From Parietaria judaica (Eukaryota; Streptophyta; Magnoliopsida; Rosales; Urticaceae), in contig OX940871.1 of assembly GCA_954871525.1 (NCBI GenBank), forward strand, positions 14,972,532 to 15,036,531: a stretch of DNA of 64,000 bases, given 5' to 3'. Position numbers and translations under genes: made by a program. Of this stretch, positions 1-16,331 are shown piece by piece. Every line of letters begins with the position of its first letter. Position 1 is the stretch's first letter. The notes beneath the pieces are model-generated. The model was not told the DNA's origin, searched no databases, and saw only the letters and a program-made list of their open reading frames with translations.

Positions 1-1555
1 TAGAAGAAGTAAAGACACAAAGGAGGTTCTAGTGGACCTAGGTTGGGATCACTATGTCTCCGAAGTGTTGGAAAATATTGCAATGAAAATAAAATTGAGA
101 TCGCGTCAAGTGGGTCCACACGTTGAATACCCGAGTTGAACGTTTTCTTCAAAACGAAGTATCGAAACTTATCTAGATATTATGAGTTTGCTTCCCATTA
201 ATTTTTCACTCGGTAATTTAAATTTTTTAGAGTTTCTCATTGTTTTATGTTGTGAGTCTTTGGGTAACAAAGTTCAAGGATTCTTAGTTCGCTAGCGAAC
301 TTTGAAATGTTACGAAGTTTGGGGTTGACCGATTATATCCTGGAAAGCTAATTGCCTAACGAAACTCAAGCACATAGATGAGGTTAATCAAGATTTAAGG
401 AGAGATTCCAACACGTCTCGGGAATCACTAACGTTTTCAATTTATAGGATATCAAGAACAATTTTTGGACAAAAGAGATAAGCCGATGCTCGTCAAATTC
501 AATAACACATCGATATGTATTTTGAATTTACTCGCTACTAATTTTTTTATAATTTATTTATCATATATTATCATCTCTAGAAAATATACCTAGCGTTGCA
601 AGGCTGTGAAACTCGGGCTCTACTCGAACCAATCGGTGAAGATGATGAAGTTTGTCGAGGTGTACATGCCACGTTACAAAAAACCCGGATATAGACGGAA
701 GTATTAACATAAGTTGAATTTGAGTATGTTTTAAGACTTATGAAATATATGCCACTAATCAAAAAAAGATCAGGAACATAAGTCAGATATTTGCAAAAAG
801 AACGGGAACATATGCTAGTCTTAAGGGCGTGACCCATGGCAAAAACTAACAGCATAAACGGAAGTGTTAACGGAGTTTGACTTTGAGTACGTTTTGAGAC
901 TTATGGAGTATATGCCACGAAAAAAAAAAGAACAGGAACATAAGTCGGAGATGTTTGCAAAAAAACAGGAACATATGCCGGTAATAGCCCAAATTAAAAT
1001 TTTCGGTACTTGCGCGTCACTGTTAACTCTTGATGTTATGAAAAAATTGAACACGAGGAAACTATGCTCCGACGGAGAACTAGTCTAGGTTGGGGGGTAA
1101 TTCCGGTCATATGCCCTTATATTATTCATTCTCGTACACCAAAAACAACTAAAAGCCGGTTTTCTAACTCCTTAAATAGATAATCCAAAACAAAAACCAA
1201 CTGAATTCAACCATAATTGCTTGTTAACCGAACGCCCATTTAAGCACAATAAAAGATAATTTGTTAAACTTAACCTAAATGGGATAGATATCCAATCTAT
1301 TCATGAGAATAATACATAAAAGCTGTGAGAGTTGAGAATTTAAAGAATACATGAAATTAAAAGCATCACAACAATTCCAAGCAAGAAAGCAACACCCCTA
1401 CGACTGAGTTTCCCGAATCTATATATTGTACAAAGCCACAATATATATCTCTCAGGATCTCCTAACTTCTTGGTCAGAATAAGAAAAAGAAAAACGAGAA
1501 ACGGGGCGAGGGAACGGGGGTCGTTTCGTAATTCTTCTTTACACCTATTTCCCAA
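1..1555. other. Intergenic, AT-rich, no gene recognised
   Basis: No ORF here resembles a known protein and no splice-compatible exons were found. The only structure seen is a diverged direct repeat listed separately. The right part is the 3' flank of the ROP gene. Confidence 0.6.
691..978. repeat. Diverged direct repeat, two ~125-bp units, offset 163 bp
   Basis: Positions 691-815 and 854-978 align over most of their length: both start with a 'gacggaagt/aacggaagt' block and end with 'ggaacatatgc'. The second unit differs by many point changes. There is no coding potential. It probably derives from a dispersed AT-rich element rather than a recent tandem duplication. Confidence 0.6.
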
Positions 1556-5072
<3,517 letters not shown>

Positions 5073-5237
5073 ATGGAGCGGAAGCAGGGATTCTTCACAA
5101 CCCTGAAGGAGGACATGGTGTGGGGGCTTTCGCCGGGGAGGTCGCGGGCGAAGAGCCCGGCAAGGAGTGGCTCGCCGATGTCGAGCCTGCTGCGGCGGAG
5201 GAAGGGCGGCCATGCGGCGCCCCCGGAGGCGCTGATC
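5073..5237 (+). pseudogene. Truncated first exon of a DUF620-like gene
   Basis: The ATG at 5073 opens a GC-rich basic segment that begins MERKQGFF and contains RSRAKSPARSGSP and SLLRRRK. This matches, from memory, the N-terminus of plant DUF620 proteins. The family resemblance ends around residue 55 (PPEALI). The frame then runs a few more codons and meets the solo LTR at 5291. No later exon of the family was found on the far side of the LTR complex (after 13551). The base composition differs sharply from the AT-rich flank, which supports a real exon. It is probably a gene remnant. Function cannot be assigned because the DUF620 body is absent. Confidence 0.55.
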
Positions 5238-5290
5238 TCTGAGGACACGATGTATGTGATCGATGTGCAACAAATTTTGGGGCTAAGTAC

Positions 5291-8200
5291 TGTTGATGTA
5301 CAAATTCGTCATTATTTAATATGACATAAAGTGCTAAAAGTTGTGAATTAATTAAATTTATAAACCATGATAAAAAGGCTTTAAAGAAACAAATTGGTAT
5401 TTGTAAAAGCCCAATTGAGAAGCCCAATGAGATTCTCAATCAGACCAAAACCAACGGATACAAGGCTACTCGGCCCAAAGGATTCTAAGGCCCAATATCC
5501 ATTCGACAGCAATCCAGAAAGACGAGGGTAGAGTCGTCATATTCTCTACCCGGCATCCCATTTCAAATCCAGACGGGAGACCAGGAGTAAAGAGTCAAGC
5601 CTCCAACGGGCATAATTCAAACACGACGACGAGAACGAAGTCATGGGATGTTGGAAATCACGTCTCGGATTCCGTATAATTATCACGATTTATACGTCCG
5701 AACCGTCAGGGTAACATTTAAAAAATTATTTTAAAGCGGAAAACTTGTTATCCAAATTCCGGTCCGAATATCGGATAATAACCATATTCCAAGATCTGAT
5801 AAATATTATGCAATTTAATATTCATAACTCATTATTAATAAACTAGTCATAATAGGAAATAAATAGAAAGCAGTAAATGTTTGCATTTATTAACCCAATG
5901 CATAAGGCCGTACCTCTTTTGGCGATTTCGGCTGCGCACTCTGAGTTGGGCAGGGCTCCGCCGTTGCTGAGGGAATCTCCCGTGATCTTCCGGGATATTC
6001 TCCTGGAATCCTCGTACTGAAGCGTGGGCTTCGCCGGCAGGACTTCGTCGCAAAACTTTAACTGATGGTTCTTTTTAAGCTTCCGGAGAAATAGTCTCCT
6101 AAGCCGAACCAGAAGAAGAGATCAGAGAGAAAATTCGCAGACCCTGAAGGAGAGGGAGAGTTCGAATTTTTCTCTGGGGAAAGGTGTGTAAAATATGTAG
6201 AATGAGCTCCCTTTTTAAAGGCTCAAGACTGTAACCGATTTGGAGATATTCCCTCCCTAAATTCGTATTTCATTAATTAAATATAATTAATTATCTCAAT
6301 CCAATGGTCCAGATTTAATCTCATCTAAATCCAATGGATATAATTAATTAGGGATTTAATTAAATAAGAAAGATTTAGATAAATCAAAAATCCAATCTTA
6401 TCTTCTTATATCATAAAATTCGAATTATATTATATATATATATATATGAAATTCGAATTCTTATTATCTTAATCCAACGGTTGAGATGATTCCTCAACCG
6501 ATCTAATGGATCAAATAAGTTTTAGGATAAATTAATTTATTAAAACAATTTTTCGAATTTATCCATAAATGTAATTCGAATATATATACATATATATATA
6601 TAATTAATCAATTCTTAATCCGACGGCATAGATTAAATCTTAGACCGATCCAACGGATATAATTAATTAGTCAAATTCGAAAAATAAAACTTGGTCACCA
6701 AGTTATTAATTTCGAATTCATCAATATCCTAATCCAACGGTTGATACTAAATCATAACCGATCCAATGGATAATATTGATTTTAGGGATTTGCCAAAATA
6801 CCAAAACATTTGGTACTTATGCCGCAAATATAGAAATACCAAATCAAGCCATTCGAATTTACCTAGGGTTTTATATAACAAACCCTAATTCGAATTTACA
6901 CATATTAAAATATATAAATATATATATTCATTTATTAATATAAATCTATTAATTATTAATTAATTATTAATAAGATATTAATAATTAAATCCAAATAATT
7001 AAATTATATTAATAAATCATGATCTCAATATCACACATAAAAATGTCATGGTGCCACACCATCATTTAAATTCGTGACATGTGATTTAATTTCAAAGTTT
7101 ATCGAACCGATCATAAACTTAGAAAATCCATAAATCACTAACCGTAAGTCGAAATGACTTGGTTCAAAAAGCAAAGTTGCTTAGAATTTAATTTTCAACA
7201 ACATGATGCTGATAGAAAATCTAAATTCTAACTTTCTTTTTTGTCAGTTAATTTCGTGTACCAAAATATGATACTTTTGCCACGCCTACGATAAAACTAT
7301 CTGATGTCTGACACAGACCTTTCAGTTTTATAAGTCAAGCCAAATGATTAAACATTATCCAGAATGTATTTTAATCACGTACGTATCATCCGTTACGGAG
7401 CTATCCTGGGGACCATGGACCCGTATCACTTAAGCTCCAACGAACTGCTAGTTGTTCGTCAAACCTCGAAGTGATTCCACTATAGACCCGAGGCTGCACT
7501 CTTTAGTGATACGGTATATATTATTCCCTTTATAATAGCAGGGTGTCCATTGATACAATCAAATTCGGGTTATTGATCTTTCACTTGATGATTCATAAAT
7601 GAGCAGGCGGTTTTTACCGTTGTGCCCCTCATTGTATTTACTTCCTTGACTCAGTCAGCAATATCATGAGTAACCCACTTATGGTTTCGATTCATAAGTT
7701 GCGCATGGGTACCTCTCACTTCTCACCACCGACAATCAAGGGAATCATCATCACTCTTAAGAGAGCTGTGTGATGCCCATGTCTATGACCAAGCTACCCT
7801 TACTGCTGACTCTCATGTTCCCAAAATAATAGTGTTGGGAACAGCTGTAATATTTCGTGTTCTTTAACGGTTAAATCAAAGAACAATCAAGTCAGCAGCT
7901 TGGACTCAAGATCACTCAGGACTTAGATCGAATATCCATTTGATCATCTACTAGTGACTCAACTCCAAGTTATCAGTGACGGTCTTATATGATGACTTCC
8001 GGAGTTTAAGTCAGGTCCAGTCCAGTATGAAGACACTTCATACTTAATGCACTTCTAGTGAGTGTGACACACACAAAATCCAGAATAGGATTATCACTTA
8101 GTCACATTAATGACCTTATACGATTAATGGGCTCCCACCCAGTTGATCAGGTCACGGACATTTTAAGTTCATTTATTATGATTATTAATTCTTTCTCACA

Positions 8201-8885
8201 TTGACTCTGTTGTGATAATAATAACATAATTGCATCCTTTATGAACTAAGGAATCAAACATTCTATTTTACTCTACCAGAAACTATAATAAGATTATCAT
8301 AATAAGCATCATCTTTATTCAACGACTTGTCATAATCTTTTACAAAGGGATAAAATATCTTGTTTAAGGACACACATGTCCAACATGGGACACGTGTAGC
8401 AAGGTCGTCCATTCAACCCGGTCAGCACGGAGAGAAGACCCCATCATTCCTGGAAGACCAACGGGAAGAATTGAGCCTATAAATATCAAGCTCAAGCTCA
8501 GATCAACACACACGCATACTTGCAACCTCGAGAGAATACACTGAAAAGATTCTACCCGGCATTCTTGTCTATTTGAGATCTTGTTGTATTCTTTCCCTCA
8601 TTTTGTATTCATTTCCATCCTTAGGCGTGATCTAGCTGCCTCTAACTATCTGTCCATGTTCATTGTCGCAATAAACTAACAGAGGAAGTAGTCAACTACC
8701 GCCTTGGGACGAACCTCTATAAAAAACTACTCGTCTCATTTATATTGCTTATATATATACATATATCGTGAGTGAATCGTGAGCTTGCAACGTGAGAGAT
8801 CGAATTCCACCAAATTGTTCTATTCAAAAGTATCATACACTCACAAGTCATACTTGACTGATTGAGGTGGGAAACCACGTCAACA
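5291..8885 (+). mobile_element. Solo LTR, family X (left copy), interrupted by L2
   Basis: It starts TGTTGATG and ends CGTCAACA, and is flanked on both sides by the 5-bp target duplication AGTAC (5286-5290 and 8886-8890). Without the L2 insertion, X is about 853 bp. A TATA box (TATAAATA, 8478-8485) lies in the 3' half, as expected for an LTR promoter. No PBS, PPT or coding region adjoins it, so it is a solo LTR left by LTR-LTR recombination. The retrotransposon superfamily is not known. Confidence 0.85.
5649..8385 (-). mobile_element. Long solo LTR, family L2 (left copy), nested in X
   Basis: This 2737-bp insert is bounded on the plus strand by TGTTGGAAATC and CCAACA, with a perfect 5-bp target duplication TGGGA (5644-5648 and 8386-8390) made of X sequence. 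Read on the minus strand it runs TGTTGGACAT to GATTTCCAACA. The position matching the TATA box of the other copies has decayed here (poly-A/T near 6213). It carries a short ORF on the minus strand (5847-6053) that recurs in the right copy and is LTR leader sequence, not a gene. The LTR is unusually long. Confidence 0.82.
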
Positions 8886-8890
8886 AGTAC

Positions 8891-9928
8891 CTAAGTATAT
8901 TGATAATTACAGTTACGATTACCCAATTGCAGTTTTGTAATTAAAATTACCGAATTTATTTCGTATATAAAGTTACAGTTTGATAAATATAATTACTGAA
9001 TCGTAATTTTGTAATTATAGTTATATATTTCGTATACAACTTCGTAATTAAATTTACAAGTACATTATTCATTACACTTTTATGTTTCTAGTTACCAGTA
9101 TCGTATATATAATTACGAATTTTTATGTGTTTCGTATATATAGTTACAACTTCATAATCGTAGAACTCTTCCTAACATAAATACGTAAATATTGTTACAG
9201 TTTCGTATATATAGTTACAAGTTCATAATTGTAGAACTCTTTAAAAAATACATACGTAAATATAATAGAATTGAATAAGTAATTATAAAATAGGAAGATT
9301 AGTAATTAATTTATAATAAAGGAAATAAACTGTATTTAAATAATGTGGTGAATCCTTATTGTTTCTATAATTAAGGATGATTAATTATTTGATATTTAAA
9401 AAAAGAAGGGTATATTGGTACATATTTCAATTAGTTGGTAGTTCTAATTACTAAAAATAGATTTGAGCATTTTTTTAAAATCTTGAGTTACAAATGGACA
9501 TTTCGTTCATTTACCCTAATTTAAATATGGTCTGCATTCATATTGATAAGATAATATCTTGAATACCCCATCTTTGTTATATTATATTCTCAAATAAATT
9601 AGATAAATATAGGTAGTACATCTTTGAGGATGTAATAATATCTAAATGAAACAAGGAAAAAACTCATGACCGTTTATTTAATTCACACAATGATAGAAAC
9701 AATAACCCCTAAAATTAATTTTATTGGGACAAGTGAAATTTATTGTATTATTGAGGTTAATAATTTATCCAAGTAAAATTTAGTACTGTTAGTTAGATTC
9801 GGAATCACACAAAAGTATTATTTTATTGAACTTATTAATTTATTGAGTATTAATTTAACGAGGTTCTAATATATTTTATCATAGGAAATATATAATAAAC
9901 TAAAGTGAGATATTGCATATCATTCATG
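8891..9928. other. Loop between the two inverted LTR complexes
   Basis: About 1 kb of AT-rich DNA with no gene. It has several imperfect short repeats built on 'ttcgtatatatagttacaa' (for example near 9128 and 9205). It is the spacer of the large foldback formed by the two X/L2 complexes. Confidence 0.6.
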
Positions 9929-9933
9929 GTACT

Positions 9934-12900
9934 TGTTGACGTGGTTTCCCACCTCAAACAGTCAAGTGTGACTTGTGAGCGTATGATATTCTTGAGGTTG
10001 ATGATATGGCGGAATTCGACCTCTCACGTTGCAAACTCTCGATTCACTCTCGGTATATGTATATGTATGTATAAGCAAGTATAAATGAGACGATGGTTTT
10101 TTTTTTATAGAGGTTCGTCCCAAGGCGGTAGTTAACTACGTCCTCTGTTAGTTTATTGCGACAAATGACATAGACGGACAACTACAGGCAGCAAATCACG
10201 TCTAGAACAAGGAAAAGAATGAGAATGAGAATGAGAAGAATACATCACAATCTCTAAGTAAGCAAGAATGCCGGGTAGGAGCTTTCGATGTATTCTCTCA
10301 GGGTTGTGTGTGTTGATCTGAGCTTGAGCTTGATATTTATAGACTTCAATTCTTCCCGTTAGACTTCTAGGAATCGTGGGGTCTTCTCTCCGGGTTGAAT
10401 GGATCGCCTTGCTACACGTGTCCCACGACTTCGTTCTCTTCGTCGTGTTTGAATTATGCCCGTTGAAGACTTGACTCCGTGCTCATGGTTTTCCGCTGAG
10501 GTTTGAATTGGGATGCCGGGTAGAAATTGTGACGGCAACGTTGGACATATGTGTACTTAAACAAGATATTTATCCATTTGTAAAAGATTATGACAAGTCG
10601 TTGAATAAAGATGATACTTATTATGTTAATCTTATTATAGTTTCTGGTAGAGTAAAATAAAATGTTTAATTCCTTAGTTCATAAAGGATGCAATTATGCT
10701 ATTATTATCACAACAAAATCGATGTGAGGAAGAATTAATAATCATAATAAATGAACTTAAAACGTCTGTGACCTGATTAATTGGGTGGGAGCCCATTAAT
10801 CTTGTAAGGTCATTAATGTGACTAAGTGACAATCCTATTCTGGATTATGTGTGTGTGTCACACTCACTAGAAGTGCATTAAGTATGAAGCGTCTTCATAC
10901 TGGACTGGACCTGACTTAAACTTAAGAAGTTATCATATAAAACCGTCACTGATAACTTGTAGTTGAGTCACAAAATGATGATCAAATGGATATTAGTTCT
11001 AATTCCTGAGTGATTATGAGTCCGAGCTACTGGCTTGATTGTTCTTTGATTTAACTGTTAAAGAACACAAGATATTACCGCTGTTCCCAACACTATTATT
11101 TTGGGAACATGATAGTCAATAGTAAGGATAGCTTGATCATAGACATGGGCATCACACAGCTCTCTTCAGAGTCATGATGATTCCCTTGGTTGTTAGTGGT
11201 GAGAAATGAGAGGTACCCGTGCGCAACTTATGAATCGAAACCATAAGTGGGTTGCTCATAATATTACTGACTGAGTCAAGGATGAAAATGCAATGAGGGG
11301 CATTGGTAAAAACCGCCCGCTCATGTGTGAGTCATCAAGTGAAAGGACAATAACCCGAATTTGATTGTATCAATGGACAGCCTGATGTTATAAGGGAATA
11401 ATATATACCGTATCACTAAAGAGTGCAGCCTCGGGTCTATAGGGGAATTACTTCGAGGTTTGACGAACAACTAGCAGTTCGTTGGAGCTTAAGTGATACG
11501 GGTCCATGGTCCTCAGGATAGTTCCGTAACGGATGATACGTACGTGATTAAAATACATTCTGGATAATGTTTAATCATTTGGCTCGACTTATAAAACTGA
11601 CAGGTCTGTGTCAGACGTCAGAAAGTTTTATCGTCAGCGTGGCAAAAGTACCATATTTTGGTACACAGAATTAACTGATAAAATAAATTTAGAATTTAGA
11701 TTTTCTAACAGCACCATGTTGTTGTAAATTAAATTCTAAGCAACTTTGCTTTTTGAACCAAGTCATTCATACTTACGGTTTTTTATTTATGGATTTTCTA
11801 AGTTTATGACTCGGTTCGATAAACTATGAAATTAAATCACATGTCACAAATTTAAATGATGGTATGGCCCCTTGACATTTAATGTGTGATATTGAGATCA
11901 TATTTTATTAATATAATTTAATTATTTGGATTTAATTATTAATATCTAATTAATAATTAATTAATAATTAAAAGATTTATATTAATAAATAAAAATATAT
12001 ATTTATATATTGTTACATGTGTAAATTCGAATTAGGGTTTGGTGAATACAAACCCTAGCTAAATTCGAATATTAGAATTGGATATTTTATATTTGCGGGA
12101 TAAGTACCTATTGTTTTAGTATTTTGGCAAAACCCTAAAATCAATTTAATCCATTGGATCGGTTATGATTTTATATCAACCGTTGGATTGAGATAATTGA
12201 TTTAAACCCTAGAAGTAATTCGAAATGAAGCTTGGTGACCAAGTTTAGGTATTTCGAATTTGTTTAATTAATTGAGTCCGTTGGATCGGTTTTGATATTT
12301 AATCTTTACCGTCGAATTAGAAATTAATTAATGTTATATATATAATATATGATTTGAGTAAAATTATGGATAAGAGTTCGAATTAGGGTTTCATGAAACC
12401 CTAGGGCATCTGAATTTATCCCTAATTAATTTGATCCATTAGATTGGTTTAAGATTTATTTTTAACCATTGGATCTAGATAATCATAAACAAATTTGAAT
12501 TTTAATATGTATATATAATATAATTCGAATTTTATTAATATGATGATAAGATTAAATATTTTGATCTTATCATGTATTATTATTTAATTAAATCCATGAT
12601 AATTATATCCATTGGATTTAGATGAGATTGAATCTGGACCATTGGATTGAAATAATTAATCATATTTAAATTAATAAATTCGAATAAAGGGAGGAAAAAT
12701 CTCCAAATCGGTTACAGCTTGAGCCTATAAATAGGAGGCTCATTGTACACATTTTTCACACCTTCCCAAGAGCAAAAACTCGAGCTCTCCCTCTCTGTCT
12801 AGGGTCTGCGAGTTTTCTGCTTCTGATCTCTCTTCTGGTTCGGCTTTGGAGATATTTTTCTCCGGTAGCTTTAAAAGAACCGTCAGTTAAATTTTGCGAC

Positions 12901-13546
12901 GAAGTCCTACCGGCGAAGCCCACGCTTCGGTACGAGGAATCGAGGATAATACACCGGAAGATCACGGGAGTTTCCCTCAGCACCGGCGGAGCCCTGCCCA
13001 AGTCAGAACGCGCAGCCGGAATCGTCTATTGAGGTACGGCCTTATGCATTGGGTCAATAAATGCAACCATTTACTGCTTTCTATTTATTTCCTATTCGAC
13101 TAGATTATTAATAATGATTATGAAATATTAAATTCAAAATATTTATCAGATCTTAACGAAATGATTATTACCCGATATCCGTGTCGTCGGTCCGGTAACA
13201 AGTTTTCCGCTTTAAAATAATTTTTTAAATGTTACTGGGACGCCTCGGAGGCTATTATCGCGGTAAGGAAGTCGGATTGATACCACCGATTTCCAACAGA
13301 TTCTACCCTCTTCTTCCTGGGTCGACGACGGATAACACTGAGCTTTTGGGCCTTCTGGGACGAGTTGCTTCGTATCCGCCGAGCTTCATCTGATTGAGAA
13401 CTCTATTGGGCTTCTCAATTGGGCTTTTGTGAATATCTATTTATTCTTTTAAAGCATTTAATCTTCATTTGTAAATTTAATTAATTCACAACTTTAGCAC
13501 TTTATGTCATATTAAATAATGACGAATTTGTACACCAACATCAACA
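9934..13546 (-). mobile_element. Solo LTR, family X (right copy), inverted, interrupted by L2
   Basis: A reverse-complement relative of the left X copy: on plus it starts TGTTGACG and ends CATCAACA. The flanks are GTACT (9929-9933) and GTAGT followed by ACT (13547-13554), a near-match to a 5-bp duplication. The outer and inner flanks resemble those of the left copy (AGTAC/GTACT). Sequence identity to the left X is high but clearly imperfect, with a 6-bp indel next to the outer end. It is a solo LTR with no internal region. Confidence 0.78.
10539..13298 (+). mobile_element. Long solo LTR, family L2 (right copy), nested in X
   Basis: It aligns end to end with the left L2 in opposite orientation. 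The first base of the TG terminus has changed to C (10539) and the 3' end is GATTTCCAACA at 13298. A TATA box, TATAAATA, lies at 12726-12733, followed by a CT-rich leader. The flanking 5-mers (GGCAA and GATTC) do not match, so a clean target duplication is missing, in contrast to the left copy. The insertion site in X is also different, about 100 bp nearer the X 5' end. Confidence 0.75.
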
Positions 13547-13551
13547 GTAGT

Positions 13552-14277
13552 ACTAAGCTATAATCTATCCTCTAATCAGTTGCCTTGAAATATTACTTTA
13601 AAATTGTATTTGATGAAGTCATATTCTTTAAATTAGATTTGTGTATTTTAATTGTTCAAAAGTTGTAATCATGAGAAGCCAGATGCAAGATGGCTTTTGG
13701 AATCCAAGGTGGGAGACAAGACAAGGAAGTTGATAATCAAAGTGGTTAAGTTTTGAGTTAGTTATGAACTAATGATGTAATAGTTGGTACAAATATACAC
13801 CTAACTGTCTTCTTCAAAGTTCAAACAACACCAACTAATTCTGTTATTTTACACCGTGTTCAAATGCTCGTAAATTGCAAATAATCGTAAGTCTAATATA
13901 CGGGTATATATACCGCCATTGGCGGAACCAAGATTAACATACCGGGGAGCCTAGACTAAATTTCTTGCCAAAGATTATAATTAAGAGGGTTATATAAAAA
14001 TATTAATAAAAACTACGGAGACTTGAATTGAAATTGTATGAAAAATTATACTACAAAAAGAAGAAACTAAAAAACATAATGCATAATTTTTTTAAAGTGG
14101 AGGGGCTTGAGCCCCACTCACTCACAACATACTTCCGCCGATGTATACCGCGAGCACAACATGTATACTGATAGGGTTTCTGTAAGATAATTAAAACTTA
14201 ATTGATGGATAGAACGCAAATTGAAGGTTATACTTATACTACAAAATCAATTAATAGATTGCAACGATTTTCGTAAC

Positions 14278-14335
<58 letters not shown>

Positions 14336-14972
14336 TTAAAAATATTAGTGAGTTTGAGTTTTCGATTTTTTGTGACTTTTTTGTTTTGTTTTAAAGGTTA
14401 TTATATACCTTAATGCAGTTTTTAGGATTTTTATTTTGCATGCGGTTTACTTGCGGTTTTTAGTAAAACGACAATTGAACGTGCCGGTTTTAAATGCATA
14501 CATGCGATTTGCAGTTTTTCTACAACTAGCCCTCATTTTAATTCTAAATGCAATATTTTATTTATCCTTTTGTTGATTTAAACCATTGGAGATTAATTAA
14601 TAATAAATTGATACCCAAATATCTTTTATTCAAAGTAAATATTAATAGATCATATAAAGATTAATATCTTTTACTGCTACCTAAATTAGTTTCAAGGATA
14701 TTTTCTCGAGGAGATTTGATCTCCATAAAGCACATATAATTATGAAGTTTTTGTCAGATTTTCTTTTATGACAAAAAAGACCAACAAATCAATTTTTTTT
14801 CCTCTATAAATATGGTATTTCTTGTAATAGTAGGTACAAGAAAACATAACTAACTACCTTCGAAAAGAAAGAAAGAAAGAAAAACTTATTTTTTTCTTCT
14901 TCTTTTCATTTTACAAAAATCCATCAATAACACCATTAAATTCCAAAAATCTCGTAAAAATCATATAAAACC
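13552..14972. other. Intergenic, AT-rich, one microsatellite
   Basis: No gene was recognised. It holds the (AAT)n microsatellite and anonymous AT-rich DNA between the LTR foldback and a gag fragment. Confidence 0.5.
14281..14333. repeat. (AAT)n microsatellite, ~17 units
   Basis: An uninterrupted AAT/ATA run of about 53 bp in intergenic DNA. Confidence 0.95.
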
Positions 14973-15308
14973 CTAGAATCCAGGGATGTAACCTGGAGGA
15001 AACCCGTGTAATTTGTAGCATCGGCCAATGGTGTGGCCCTGAACCCCACAATGAGAGCAGCTAGCACGTAAACCTTTTTGCTTAAAAGGAGAAGCAGCGA
15101 CAACATGAGCAGAAGTCGGTGGCGACGAGATCGATGATGCAGATGACTGGAAGGCCATTGGAGGTGGTGGTGCAGATATTAGGTCATGCCCAATGGTTCG
15201 CTGACGCTCCTCTTGAATAACTAAGGAGAAAACCTTAGAAATCGAAGGAAAATGATCCATGAGAAGGATCTGAGCGCGGGTTGAAACAAAAGAGTCGTTT
15301 AGCCCCAT
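14973..15308 (-). pseudogene. Ty1/copia gag fragment with CCHC-type knuckle
   Basis: A minus-strand ORF reads through a typical copia gag (UBN2-type) C-terminal part: FLMGLNDSF just upstream and at its start, a low-complexity Pro/Ser stretch, then a zinc-knuckle-like CSHCGVQGHTIGRCYKLHG near residues 83-101. Neither protease, integrase nor LTRs were found next to it, so this is a detached fragment. The knuckle cysteines are in place, but an in-frame stop lies a few codons upstream of the ATG. Confidence 0.75.
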
Positions 15309-15572
15309 CAGAAACTGGATAACATACTCTATTTGCTAAAGTCTCATTTTTTTTCTTTCTTTCCACACACATATATATATTTATATTGTGAACTTCTAAA
15401 CCCTAAATTATGGTTGTTAAATTTATTAAACCCTTCACAAAATCCAAAAACCCATAAACCCCTATATATCTCAAACATATACTTTTTCTCATTTATTTAT
15501 TTATAAATGCATGATATCTATCTATATTAATATTTTTTAAATACTATTCATTTATGTCATACTTATCGGTAT

Positions 15573-15675
15573 ACCCGTAATATTGATGACACAACCGATT
15601 ATCGGGTAGGATATCGAAATACCTATAGAATTGATGACACAACCGATTATCAGGTAGGTTATCGAAATACCCGTA
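15573..15675. repeat. Tandem repeat, ~48-bp period, about 2 copies
   Basis: A block containing 'gatgacacaaccgattatc' occurs at 15585 and again at 15633 with the same neighbours ('gggtagg..atatcgaaat'). It is noncoding. Confidence 0.75.
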
Positions 15676-16331
15676 AAATCTAAACGGCGCAATCAGTTTT
15701 TGGATTGTTAAAACTTAAAACCCTACATAAACTTCATCGTTCATACATGTCTAGTTCCAATCCTTTCATTTTAGTAACGGAAAATAGCGGCAAAAATCTC
15801 TGACTCTGCATATTTGTTGCAGTTAAGTCCCTATACTTAAATTTTGGTGGTAAAAACCCCTACCGTCAGAATCTTGTTCCACATTAGTCCTTATCATATC
15901 GTTAAGTGCCACATTGGTTGCATACTTGTCATCCATTTTCTTGAAATTAAACCACATTTTTAATGGATCCACCATTTTGAAAATTCTTGTCGTTTTTCTT
16001 ATTTCTTTGCGATTTAATTTTGTTGTTTACATATATTTTCATTTTCTTTCTTGAAATTCTGTAACTAAAGCTGGAATTGGATCTATAGCTTACAATGGTG
16101 GATCATAAAAAAGGTGGCTTAATTTCACCGCGCTACGTGAATTTAAAGGGTTTATAATTTTTTAGTATTTTTTACTTTTGGTACTTTTGCATTAATTCTT
16201 TTTGGTGACATGGATGACACATATATAGCCAGCGTGGCACTTAACAATATGATAACGACAGAAGGACTGATGTGCAACAATATTCTAACGGTAAGGACTT
16301 TTTCCATTAAAATTTGAGTATAGAGACTTAT

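Noticed and set aside
5847..13103. Related ORFs 5847-6053 (minus) and 12894-13103 (plus) as a conserved small gene family
   Set aside because: Both lie at the same place in the L2 LTR leader, and a third L2 copy (40290-40460) has the same sequence without an equivalent open frame. The match reflects LTR homology.
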